Part shown: in pieces, positions 53,920-64,000 of the stretch
Position numbering within the stretch: the stretch's first letter is position 1
Layout: every line of letters starts with the position of its first letter
Assembly: GCA_007922195.1 (NCBI GenBank)
Contig: ML681964.1
Location: forward strand, 7,024,445-7,088,444
Direction of reading: 5' to 3'
DNA from: Podocnemis expansa
Lineage: Eukaryota; Chordata; Testudines; Podocnemididae
DNA: 64,000 nt
Program-made: the position numbers and the translations under genes
The notes under the pieces: generated by a model
Database searches by the model: none
The model's input: only the letters and a program-made list of their open reading frames with translations
What the model was told of the DNA's origin: nothing

Positions 53920-56745
53920 ATGCAAGGAGGTATATGCAATAGAATTGAAAATCAAAATGACAAAGTAGGGCAAGTGGCCAGGTATCTTAGGTGCCTGTAC
54001 ACTAATGTGAGGAACCTGGGAAATAAACAGGAAGAATTGGTAGTACTAGTGCAGACAAGGAACTATGATATCATAGGAATAACAGAGACATGGTGGGATA
54101 GTCTGCACAACTGGAGCTCTGCCATGGATGGGTATAAACTGTTCAGGAAAGACAGACAGGGAAGAAGAGGGGGAGGAGTAGCACTATATGTAAAAGAGCT
54201 CTATGACTGCTCAGAGCTCCATTATGGAAGTGGAAGCATGCCAATAGAAAGTCTGTGGGTTACATTGAGAGGCGAAAGCAACAAGGGGGATGTTGTGGTG
54301 GGTGTCTGCTATAGACCACCAGACCAGAAGCAGGAGGTGGATGAGGTGTTCTATGGACAACTAGCAGAAGCTTCTAGATCACAGGCCCTGGTGCTGATGG
54401 GGGACTTCAATTACCCTGACATCTGCTGGGAGGCCAATACAGCAGTGCATGGGCAATCCAGGAAGTTTTTAGAGAGTGTTGGGGACAACTTTCTAGTACA
54501 AATGCTGGAGGAACCAACTAGGGACCTTGCACCGCTCGACCTGCTGCTCACAAACAGGGAAGAATTGATCAGGGAGGTAGAGGTAAATGGCAAGCTAGGC
54601 AGTAGTGACCATGACATGGTTGAGTTCAGGATCCTGATTAAAGGAAGGAAGGAAAGAAGCAAAACAAAAACCCTGGACTTCAAAAAAGCAGATTTTGGCT
54701 CCCTCAGGGAACTGATGGGCAGGATCCCTTGGGAAGCTAATCTGAAGGGGAAAGGAGTCCAAGATAGTTGGTTATATTTTAAAGAAACCCTGCTAAGGGC
54801 ACAGGAAGTTGCCATTCCAATTAGGAGAAAGAACAAACATGTGAGGCAGCCAGAATGGCTTAGTAGAGAACTCTGCTCTGAGCTTAAACATAAAAAGGAA
54901 GCTTACAGGAAGTGGAAGCTTGGTCAGATGACTAAGGAGGCATATAAAGATATTGCTAGGGACTGCAGGAATAAAATCAGAAAGGCCAAAGGACAAATGG
55001 AGTTGCAGCTAGCGAGGGATGTAAGGGATAACAAGAAGGGGTTCTACAAGTATGTTAATAACAAGAAGAGGATCAGGGATGGTGTAGGTCCCTTGCTGAA
55101 TGGGGCAGGCATCCTCATGACGGAGGATGAGGGAAAAGCTGAAGTGGTCAATGCTTTTTTTGCTTCAGTTTTCACAGGCAGGGTCAGCTCCCAGCCCACT
55201 ACCATGGGTATGGCAGATTGGAGAGAAGAAGAGAGGCCCTTGGTGATGGAAGGTCAGGTTAGGGACTGCTTAGAGAAGCTGGATGTGCACAAGTCCATGG
55301 GGTGGATGAACTGCATCCAAAATGCTAAGGGAATTGGCCAATGAGATAGCAGCACTGCTGTCCATTATCTTTCAACACTCATGGAGAATGGGGGAGGTGC
55401 CAGAGGATTAGAAAAAAAGCAAATGTAGTGCCTATTTTCAAGAAAGGGAAAAAGGAGGATCCAGGGAATTACGGACCAGTCAGCCTCACCTCAATCCCTG
55501 GAAAAATTATGGAGCAGGTTCTCAAAGAATCCATCCTGAAACACTTAGAGGAAAATAAAGTGATCAGGAACAGTCAGCATGGATTTACCAAGGGTAAATC
55601 ATGTCTGACCAATCTCATTTCCTTCTATGATCAGATGACTGGTTTTCTGGATGCAGGAAGAACCATTGATGTGATATACCTTGATTTTAGCAAGGCTTCT
55701 GATACAGTTTCCCACAGCATTCTCATTGGCAAATTAAGGAAGTATGGGTTGGATAGGTAGACTATAAGGTGGATAGAAAACTGGCTAGATCAACGGTTTC
55801 GGCGTGTAGGAATCAACGGTTCCATGTCTAGCTGGCAAGCAGTCACGAGTGGTGTGCCCCAGGGGTCAGTCCTGCGGCCGGTTCTGTTCAACATTTTCAT
55901 CAATGATCTGGATGATGGAATAGACTGTATTCTCAGTAAGTTCATGGATGACACCAAGCTGGGGGGGACCAGTAGACACGTTGGAGGGCAAGGACAGGAT
56001 TCAGGGAGACCTAGATAAATTGGAACAGTGGGCCAATAGAAATCTTATGAGATTCAATAAGGACAAGTGTAAAATCCTGCACTTGGCATGGAAAAACCCC
56101 ATGCACTGGTACAGGCTGGGGAACATTCAGCTAAGTAGCAGCAGTGTAGAAAAGGACCTGGGGGTCATGGTGGATGGGAAGCTAGATATGAGTCAGCAGT
56201 GTGCTCTTGCTGCCAAAAAGGCCAATGGCATACTGGGCTGCATCAAAAGAAGTATTACCAGAAGATGAAGGAATGTGATCATTCCCCTCTATTCTGCATT
56301 GGTAAGGCCACATCTAGAATATTGTGTTCAGTTTTGGGCTCCCCACTACAAAAAGGACAGGGACATGCTAGAGAGAGTTCAGAGGAGGGCAGCCAAAATG
56401 ATTAAAGGCCTGGAGCACAAGCCCTATGAGGAAAGACTGAAAGCATTAGGCTTATTTAGTCTGCAGAAGAGAAGATTGAGGGAGGATTTGATAGCAACCT
56501 TCAACTACTTGAAGGGATGCTCTAAGGAAGATGGAGCTCGACTGTTCTCGGTAATGACAAAGGACAGAACGAGGAGCAATGTTCTCAAGTTGTGGTTAGG
56601 GAGGTCAAGGCTGGATATTAGAAAAAACTTTTTTACTAGGAGAGTGGTGAAGCCTTGGAATCAGCTGCCGAGGGAGGTGGTGAAATCTCCATCTTTGGAG
56701 GTGTTTAAGGCCCGGCTGGACAAAACCATGACTGGGATGGTTTAG
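53920..56745 (+). pseudogene. CR1 ORF2: endonuclease and reverse transcriptase, broken
   Basis: From the ATG at 53920 the frame is open to 55344 and encodes the APE-like endonuclease. Counted from 53884, key residues are Asn41 (TNVRNLGNK), Glu68 (ITETWW), Tyr143 (GVCYRPP), Asp174 and Asn176 (GDFNYPDI) and SDH at 241-243. After that two single-base losses near 55301 and 55321, a TAG at 55409-55411 and one extra A at 55412-55418 break the linker. The RT then reads in one frame ([40 protein letters not shown]), with a TAG at 55758-55760. A shift in a G run near 55965 and a TGA at 56266-56268 follow. RT catalytic Asp residues (LDFS, FMDD) survive. The element cannot make a full polymerase. Confidence 0.9.
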
Positions 56746-56823
56746 TGGGAGTGGTCCTGCCTCTGGCAGGGGGTTGGACTAGATGACCTATGAGGTCCCT
56801 TCCAACCCTATGATTCTATGATT

Positions 56824-57689
56824 TAAAAAAATCATTGTTCAAAGACTGTGAGGTACTACAGTAAGAGACGTCATAAATTGATTTTTTAAAAAAAATCCAA
56901 CTTATAATTATCAAATGAAATCCGAAATACATGCATATGCTTCCCATCCCAAACAGATACATTCCTAAAGGTGGTGGCGGGATCAGCAGTGAGTGCATTG
57001 GGGCTATCTTGTATGAAAATCAAAATCTTCATCTTTATGATGCTTAGCTGAACCCAGACCCCAAAGATGCTTCATTTCTTCCACTACCACCTTCCATTAA
57101 TGGTGAAGAAGCAGCCAGACAATTAATGAGGAATCACTTAAGCATGCGCTCCAAAGGAAACAAAAATGGAAGACGGATGAAGCAGTCTGATAAACAAGGG
57201 AATCAAGAGACTAGTTTCTTACCTTCATTCGTCTCTGGGATTTTTTATAACATAATTTTGAAGATCAGCTCATGATTTTCTGCTCTGTCTGTACACGTTC
57301 AGAAGAAACAAATGGAGACCCCTCCTCACCCTACATATCTCCATTGTATAGATGTGTAAAACTCCTAAGGATCACATAGACAGAGCTATAGAAAGGGGTC
57401 TTATGTGCTTCAGCTATCCCACTCCCCAATCATTAGACCCCCGACTATGGGCTCATTCTATTACCTCTAAAATACCAAAGTATGGCCAAAGAGAGAGAGT
57501 TTTTTTTTTTTTTTGTAAAGATGAGAGTAGGTTTAATCTCTGCACCCCCTGGTATAATGCAATGTCTCAAATCCTCTGTGTTTCTCTACATCTCTTTTCA
57601 CCGCAGTTTCTGTCCTGAATTGCCCAGGTAGTTTTCACAGCACACGTCAACAGCTTGTCTGATGAAGGGTTTGATCCAAGGCACATGAA
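56824..57689. other. Stretch without recognised gene
   Basis: A T run at about 57501-57515; short frames only. Confidence 0.5.
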
Positions 57690-57745
57690 GCCAGTGAAAA
57701 GGCTCCCACAGATTTCAATGAGTTTTGGGTCAGGTCTTAACTGAA
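57690..57745. repeat. Short repeat phrase of the palindromic type
   Basis: CAGTGAAAAGGCTCCCACAG, ATTTCAATGAGTTTTGGGTC and AGGTCT match the start of a common small element (GGCTCCCATTGACTTCAATG, GGAGTTTTGGGTCAGGCCC). Only about 55 bp are clear. Confidence 0.35.
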
Positions 57746-57809
57746 GCCCTAGGAATACTGGTGTGTCCGCTCTTTCTGCTTAGATTAGTGTCTTATACTT
57801 CTGTTTATG

Positions 57810-58042
57810 AGCCTCCAGGAGCCATCAGATTTGGTCAGGTAAGATGAGTGGTTCTCAGCCTTTTGTGGGTTGTGACACACTTTGCAGCATATTGTAACTC
57901 TACAGGATACTCCCCTCCTCAGTGCTCCATGACACACTGCTGTGTGGCGACACAGTAATGTGTCCTGACACAGTGGTTGAGAACCACTGGGTTAGATAGT
58001 CATGGTGGTCCCTTCTGGCCTGGGAAGCTGAATCTATGATTC
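57810..58042 (+). mobile_element. CR1 3-prime end with nested hAT
   Basis: After the nested hAT element (57846-57989), TAGTCATGGTGGTCCCTTCT, GGCCTGGGAAGCTGAATCTA and TGATTC is a CR1 end on the forward strand. The left part (57810-57845) is less certain. Confidence 0.55.
57846..57989. mobile_element. hAT-type miniature element (144 bp)
   Basis: Ends GAGTGGTTCTCAGCC and GTTGAGAACCACTG are inverted. GGTAAGAT (57838-57845) and GGTTAGAT (57990-57997) flank it, an 8-bp duplication with one change. Inside, TGACACACTTTGCAGCAT and CATGACACACTGCTGTG repeat phrases. Confidence 0.8.
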
Positions 58043-58127
58043 TCCTTGTTCTTAGGCTTTGGGAAAAGGGGAAGCTTTACATTACCCTTATCATGCTCGT
58101 AACACTTGCAGCACTACAGCAAGACAA

Positions 58128-58508
58128 TGAGTATAATCAAAGTAGGTGGGTTCTGAGTTATTTATTACAGGGAATTCTTTCTTTGGTGTCTGGCTGGTGA
58201 GTCTTTCCTACATGCTCATGGTTTAAATGACTGCCTTATTTGGGGTTGGGAAGGCATTTTCCCATAGGGCAGATTGGCAAAGGCTGTGGGATTTTTCACC
58301 TTCCTCTGTAGCATGGGGCACGGCTCTCTTGCTGCTGGATTCTCTCTATCGTAAAGTCTTTAAACCATGCTTTGAGGACCTTAATAACTCAGTCATAGGT
58401 TAGAGGTTTACTACAGGAGAGGGTCAGGTGAGATTCTGTGGCCTCATTGTGCAGGAGATCAGACTAGATGATCATTTTGGTCCCTTCTGATCTTGGAGTC
58501 CATGACAT
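58128..58508 (+). mobile_element. CR1 LINE 3-prime end, forward strand
   Basis: ACAGGGAATTCTTTCTTTGG, GTCTGGCTGGTGAGTC, GGGCAGATTGGCAAAGGCTG, AACTCAGTCATAGGTTAGAG and GATCAGACTAGATGATCATT, then GGTCCCTTCTGATCTTGG, follow CR1 3-prime sequence in order. It is the same subfamily as 9828-10660, better kept. Confidence 0.85.
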
Positions 58509-59411
58509 TTCTAGCTGACATTCTGTCTAGCTGCTGAGACCATTTCTGTGGGTTTCACAACATTGTGTGTTATATCCATTGTGAGCTACTGTCATCTGGA
58601 TATTGCTCCTCAATGAATGAGGAAAAGAGAGGTCCTTCTCTCCACAGGATGGGAAGAAAGCATCCAGTGGTATTTTCTTCAGGTCTTGCCTATGTTCCGT
58701 GATAGCAGATATGGCAGGTGGGCATAGCTAGGACTTGGCAGAATATGTTTTGCTATTAACTGTGTGCCAACGCATTGACACAAAGGAAGCCCCGGTCCTG
58801 TCATTCACTCTGAGGCCGTTCATGTCCAGGTCTAGCCAAAGATCACTTCAGTCCACAATAGCAAGGGGGTCAGAATAAACACGGATGCGTCAGAGATCAA
58901 AGTGAACATACACATGTGAAATACCACTGTAGTTGCCCAATGTGAGCTACAATGTTCTTGAGCATTGCTCAGCCACACAGCAGAGGATAATTATCAGCAG
59001 TGATCTCCATATCCACTGAGGGGGAGGACTGCCATCAGCAGCTTAGACATATTTGGAAGAGTATGTGCTTTTCTATAACAGGTGAGAGTGTACAAAGCAA
59101 TGAATGGAGCAAGGCTACTGCTGTAAGAGATGCCTTCCCTTTGTGAAGGTTTTTCTTCATCTGCAAGTGGACAACTTCCCAATTCACCTTCTTCAAAGGG
59201 GTGAAGACGCTGGCTATCAAAGTTGTCATGGGCTTCCTTTCAGGACAAGTAATTGCTGCTCCTTACCCCATGGCTAGGCTGACCTCAGTGCTATAGCAGG
59301 GGGTCCCTCTTCCCAGAGTCTGTAAGGGGTGCCTCCATAGATTTAATGTAAATACTTAAAATTCCTTCATCTCAATAGTTGCAAAACTCAGAGAAAAATC
59401 AACCTAATTCT
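58509..59411. other. Stretch without recognised gene
   Basis: Short frames on the reverse strand (62-64 codons) without motif. No repeat recognised. Confidence 0.5.
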
Positions 59412-59602
59412 TGTTTGGGCCCTGATTCAGGAGAGCATTCTTATGCAGGGCAACATTCAAACACATGCTGAAACCTGCATGAAAACCCCATTAAGCAAGT
59501 ACTTAAATGGTCTCCTTGAGCAGGCATAAATCAGGAGCATCCTCACTGAAATCCCTGTGACTGGAATCGGTACTTGAACATGTTGCTGAATCAGGGCCTT
59601 TA
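59412..59602. mobile_element. Small element with inverted GGGCCCTGATTCAG ends
   Basis: GGGCCCTGATTCAGGAGAGC at the left pairs with TTGCTGAATCAGGGCC at the right. Internal phrases ACATGCTGAAACCTGCATG and AAGCAAGTACTTAAATGGTC resemble 8175-8270 (CCTGATTCGGGACAGCATCT, GCTCAAGCACATACTTAACT), which looks like a shorter copy. It is a non-coding miniature DNA element; no duplication was established. Confidence 0.55.
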
Positions 59603-59739
59603 GTCACACCTTATGTTACAGTTTTTAAAACAGAACTTCACACTGTTGTCAAGTCAGGTAATTCTATATCTAAAACCTAACTCTGGAAATAGTTTCCTGT
59701 ACGAAGTTTTACACTAACAGTAACTGGTTTATCCAAGAT

Positions 59740-59830
59740 GATGATGATGAGAGACACCATTAATAATACTCCCATTTGACAGATCAGGAAACTGAGGCGG
59801 ACGGGTTAAGGCCAAGATATTAAGGGTTTT
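59740..59830 (-). repeat. MIR-type SINE fragment
   Basis: ACTCCCATTTGACAGATCAG, GAAACTGAGGCGGACGGGTT and AAGGCCAAGATATTAAG fit the middle of a reverse-strand MIR. A short GAT repeat precedes it. Confidence 0.6.
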
Positions 59831-61034
59831 TCAGTGTCCTGTCACTTGGCTTTGCAACGCCTACATGATTAAGGAGCCTTAAGTCTCATTTTCAAAAGTG
59901 ACAGAGACTTTGGTTTCCTAAGTCCCATTGACCATCAAAACCAAATACATTAAGAAAAATATAATACCTAAAAATTGCAGCAAAACTACACACAGTAAGT
60001 GCCACTGGGAGTTCTCACAAAAAGCACTAGGTGCAGTTCAGGTATAGCTGATTTACACCAATGTGTGTCTTTTTATTACATGCAATTTCCCCAATTTGTT
60101 CATTTAGAATGAAGATTTATGCATATGTTATTTAGTGCTGTATCTTCCCTGACTACTGACGGAGCCATCCCTAGCTATAAATAGAAAATGATGCCTTACA
60201 TATATTATCATGTACTGTAACCTGTGCTAAGACTGTGTGGTAAAGGAGAGGAAATGAGCAAAGGAAGTGGTGTATTATATGGGAACATATAAACCTAGCA
60301 GCATCCTGCAAGTCAGTTTCACTACAAGCCAAGGACAGAATCAGAGAAGTACTTCAAGAACAAGCACAAAAAGCGTGCTGATTGCTGAGGTGAATGTAAC
60401 TCAACAGGTATGTTGTGGGTCCAACACAGAGAAATAATATTAAACTTGGGAAATAAAAAAGTGACAGAATTCCTGAGACACTAGAAGTCAGACCACAGCA
60501 GGGAGTGGGTACCGAGGAGCAGCAACAGAAGCCGTAGCTATACAGCTGAGCCCAGAGTGAGATGGGAAATGAGGGGAAACTCCTGTATGCTGAAGTAGAA
60601 GTCAGAACCAGGGACCTAGTTAGAGGGAGAGAAGGCATGCCCACTGCAGGAAAACACTGATCATAGCCTAGACTTATCTTTTTATTTATTTTTCCTTCTC
60701 CCTCACCATTTTCCAGCATATTTTGTGCATGCTGAATGAACACATACCCCTGTACCTTTCTCTCTCTCTTTTTTCATTCTCATGCATTTTCTGAATAACT
60801 GGACAACCCCAAAGAACCCTGCTTAAGTGTTTTTCCCTATTGGATTATAAGTTAAGTCTGGTCACAGTGTCAGAGGGTGAACATTTGTCACTAGCATTAA
60901 CTTAAAGGTGCATTCTATGGAATGGTCAGAAATGGGTCATATTTGAATAATATGAAAAGACAACTGCTGCTTAGCAATGTTAAATTAAACTGGAAGTCAG
61001 TGCTGTACAAAGAAAAGCAAGTCTTCAAAGCCCA
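59831..61034. other. Stretch without recognised gene
   Basis: A 129-codon reverse frame (60354-60743) includes hydrophobic and serine-rich runs but no motif I know and overlaps a T-rich stretch. At 59870-59950 AAGTCTCATTTTCAAAAGTG may be part of an old repeat. Confidence 0.4.
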
Positions 61035-61240
61035 CAAGGATTTTGCAATTGGGGCACTAGACTTAGGCAATGGGGATTCAATTCTTGGCTCTGCCAGCTA
61101 GCTGTCGTGACATTAAGGACTGGTTGAGCTCAGCTGGCCTCACTTTGCTGTCTCTAAAATGGGGTAACCCTCCCTTAGAGGGTTGTTGTGACATTTTAAT
61201 TAAAGGATTCAAAGCGCTCAGATAACCTGCTGAATGAAGA
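61035..61240 (+). repeat. MIR-type SINE
   Basis: GGGGCACTAGACTTAGGCAA, GATTCAATTCTTGGCTCTGC, CAGCTAGCTGTCGTGACATT, CTGTCTCTAAAATGGGGTAA, CTTAGAGGGTTGTTGTGACA and TTCAAAGCGCTCAGATAA follow the forward MIR order. It is 5-prime truncated. Confidence 0.85.
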
Positions 61241-64000
61241 CCATGCACACAGATACACCATGTAACAGCTAGTATCATTTCTACTCTGTATTACATAAAG
61301 GGCTGATAAGAGAATTGCAAACAAAAATAAGTCTTGAAGAGGCAAAGCTTGACCCACACAGCTCCTGGCTGAGATCAAATTGAGACACTGTCATCAGATT
61401 TATAAATTGTCTGTTTCCCCCCCACACTTTAAAGGTCCAATCCTTCTGCTGGTGAAACCAGTGGCAAGACTCCCTTTAATAGGAACAAGACTGGGTTCTT
61501 GGCATGTGTGTTTCATCAGTGAAGATTTAATTGACTTAAATAAAAGCTCTTTGGCTCCACAAAGTGTCTTTATGCCAAGGGATAACATCTAGTCTAAGTG
61601 CAAGCCAGTGAGTGCCTCTGTGTATGGGGAGTGAAATAAATGATTTGTATGAGTTTGGGATGACTGCACATAGTGGCAGGATGATGATGAATCACTTATA
61701 CAGCACAAGTGGGTAAAGAATGAAAAGGAATTTGTTATTCCAAAACAGATACAAATAATCTGTCATGATATATATATATATATTCATATTCCTCCCTCAC
61801 AGCTGTACTTTGTCTAATTTAATAATGGTTAATTGGTAAAAAGATATTTTTATTGGGGTCTTTTAACTTCTAGGCAGATCATATTTAATCAATCAAAATG
61901 AAATGATAAGAGACTGGCATGTAATCTATTATATATAATAAACCTTTCCAGTAAAAAAGAATAGGCCCTGGATCAAAGTATTTAAGCACACGAGGGCTAA
62001 TATTGAAACAGGGGAGATTGTGAACTTTTTCATTTTTAAAATTAAAGTTTCTAACCCTCATGTATGTAGGAAAAAGTCTGAAAACATGAAACAAATGCAT
62101 CCTATAGGCCCAGAAACCAAATAGAAAGAGCCCAGCATTATTTAAAACAAAAACACCCCCCCTCCCAACTCATGATTTTAAAAACATCTGTCTCTGTATA
62201 AAGGCAGAGCACCTGACATGCTGGCAACCCCCAGCTACTGTTTGGAACTACCTAGGTGAGTCAGCCTTTAACATACTTTGATCTACTAGGGATTGGTCCG
62301 GTGTGGAGCTGCACCAGTTTACTGTGTGTGCAAAAGTCATTTTTGTTGTATCCCCTCCCACTACTCTTAGCGAGTCTAATCTATACCACCTGCTTGTCTC
62401 TTTTTGCTAGCCACACCCCCAACAGCACCAGCTGAGCTGGCAGGTGTGCTTCAGGAACCACTGCAGCAGCTCTGTAGTTACAGAAGGGAAGACTTCAAGT
62501 AGCTCTGTCCATCTGGTTTAGGGCTGACAATCACTGTGTGTTTGAAGAGGGTTTAAGTTAAGGAGGAGGTTATGAGTTTTGAACTGCCTGCAATGCCATT
62601 TGTGGGATTCTTGGCACACTCTTGCAGGTTTTTGCAAAGATCCTCTTCAGAATTGCCTTTGATATAAGTGGTTTGATGGTTGCTAATTAAGTGGACAGCA
62701 TGTGGTGTGGGATGGTGATGCTGTGCAACAGGAAAAGCACCACAATTTGATTCCCCTCCCCCCCCATCACTGGAAAGGCACTAGAGGGTTTGATTTAATT
62801 ACTCTATATCCTATAGCAATATAACAATAGATCATCCAGTTCCTAAAATCCCAACTCACTTTGTTCATGCTTAATACTTCCTTGTTCTCTGCCCCTAGGG
62901 CCCACTCTTTTTTTTTTTTGGATGGGTCTGCTTTTTTCCTTGACAAGAAGACTGAAGTTTCCTTGTGGTTTGTTTCCACAATGCAATTTGTTGCTTCTTC
63001 ACCTCCAGTTCGGCAACCCAACTGCAAATAGGCTGAGGAAAAAGGTCCTGTCTGTGCACTCTGTATGTGGGTAGTACACATACATACCAGAAGAAGATGA
63101 TGCCCCTTGTTTTCCCATCTTGACTACATACTCCAGACCTGCTAGTGCCAGGAAGCACAAGTATTAGTAGGACTGGAGTCAGCTGCCAGAAGATGAACAA
63201 TGTAATGAACAGGAGTACCACCCACTTCTCTGAAAGCTTCCATTCCCTCTACTGGCACCGAGAGGCACAACATACAAACAACATTGAAAAATCTCTCCTT
63301 CGGCTCAGAATAAATGTCACTTCTGCAGCTCTAGCTGGATAAAGTTGGCTTTCTATGGGACATTTTTAATAAATATCCTTTAATGTGAACTAATTCCATT
63401 TCATGTAACATATGCAATAATTTGAAATACAATAGGGACCACAGAGGCAAACATAGTTCTACCTTGTTTTGTGGCTGAGAGAAGCAAGATCTTACATGAA
63501 CTCAGTGGCAATTCTCAGTCTCTTCTGGAAGCTTCCTAAGCATCAATGGGCAGCACCCAATTACTTTAGGTGGAATTTTACACCTGGAAGAGGAAAGTGA
63601 GGAACACATGGAGCTCCTTGTACTGGGTTAGCAGTTTCCACATGCCCACAGAATAATGCTCCCCCATCACAGTTCTGCCCACCCTCCCACTAGGGGTTTA
63701 AAGTGGTATAACATGGAAGACTTACCTCCCAGCCAAAAAGCCAAGTAGCTGGTATGGCAGCGGGCAATGAGGGGACATGCAGAGCTGTTAGCAGGGGGGA
63801 AGACTGGAGCTCACTTGGAAACCCTGGCTGGCAAAAGTGGCCCAGGGTTGCATTGGGGGGTGAGGAAGAGGGGCACACATAGGGCAAAAGAAGAAATTGG
63901 GGGGAATTATAGGGAGTCCATGAAACAGAGGATGGGAGGGCAGCACACAGGGATCCTCTTTAAGGGCTGGGGAGACATAAGGAGCTCCAGGGGGGTGCGC
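61241..64000. other. Terminal stretch without recognised gene
   Basis: A short (TA)n lies near 61771-61782, a C run near 62150-62162, another at 62755-62764 and a T run at 62908-62920. Reverse frames of 104-108 codons (62767-63221) have no domain. The last 400 bp are G-rich in parts. I see nothing to call. Confidence 0.45.

Larger units (their letters stand above)
52926..56823 (+). mobile_element. Nearly full-length CR1 LINE
   Basis: The element runs from a 5-prime truncation inside ORF1 (about 52926) to the CR1 tail CAACCCTATGATTCTATGAT at 56804-56823. Order: ORF1 with SGNH esterase domain, 211-bp spacer, ORF2 with APE-type endonuclease then RT, 3-prime untranslated part (GGGTTGGACTAGATGACC, GAGGTCCCTTCC). 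Its reading frames are much less damaged than those of the other CR1 copies here. Loss of the 5-prime end is typical of LINE insertion by target-primed reverse transcription. The adjoining 52715-52925 is AT-rich and unassigned. Confidence 0.95.

Noticed and set aside
60354..60743. A reverse frame with hydrophobic runs as a membrane protein.
   Set aside because: The hydrophobic stretch comes from T-rich low-complexity sequence. No start context or homologous motif is visible.

Overview
No tools were run; repeat and family assignments rest on reading the sequence and on remembered consensus patterns. The window is vertebrate nuclear DNA from a sauropsid, most likely a turtle or crocodilian. It is AT-rich and packed with CR1 LINEs ending in the ATTCTATG-type tail. 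It also holds Penelope-like (PLE) fragments, hAT and PIF/Harbinger-like miniature elements, and old MIR-type SINEs. This mix points to turtles or crocodilians rather than birds, squamates or mammals, but the exact species cannot be told. I found no convincing host protein-coding exon, tRNA or rRNA, and no bacterial features. The window reads as intergenic or long-intron sequence. Layout: 1-305 holds two abutting Harbinger-like miniature elements and 2756-3273 a third. 8996-10660 is an inverted pair of CR1 3-prime ends, and 12494-12772 an inverted pair of SINE tails. 18200-18635 and 22467-22863 are palindrome-rich miniature elements. 27204-34231 is a dense accessory block: four short GC-rich hAT-type elements (three with clear 8-bp target duplications, one a near-perfect one), a Harbinger-like element carrying a decayed Myb/SANT-like domain (29059-29879), PLE pieces, and a miniature element (33325-34231) invaded by a PLE and a hAT. 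36447-36963 is a second copy of the 2756-3273 family with altered wings. 38228-40215 is a reverse-strand CR1 invaded by two hATs, one of them invaded in turn by a PLE. 40571-41705 has two more hATs. 47380-48197 is a fossil of a LINE that is not CR1. 49551-52715 is a long reverse-strand CR1 with three nested insertions. 52926-56823 is the best-preserved element, a 3.9-kb forward CR1 with an open SGNH-esterase ORF1, an open APE endonuclease and a broken reverse transcriptase. 57810-58508 has further CR1 tails. The most interesting signals are four. First, a hammerhead-ribozyme-like core repeats in the PLE fragments and is best kept at 39892-39932. Second, PIF/Harbinger-like elements share the terminal word GGCTATGTCTACACT and make 3-bp duplications, yet each family is filled with its own short palindrome; two copies with the same core carry different palindromes. 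Third, a 29-bp segment has been inverted in place between two PLE copies. Fourth, two PLE insertions are only 38 and 58 bp long and are still bounded by target duplications. No interacting host gene system is visible; the biology here is that of selfish elements and their nesting.
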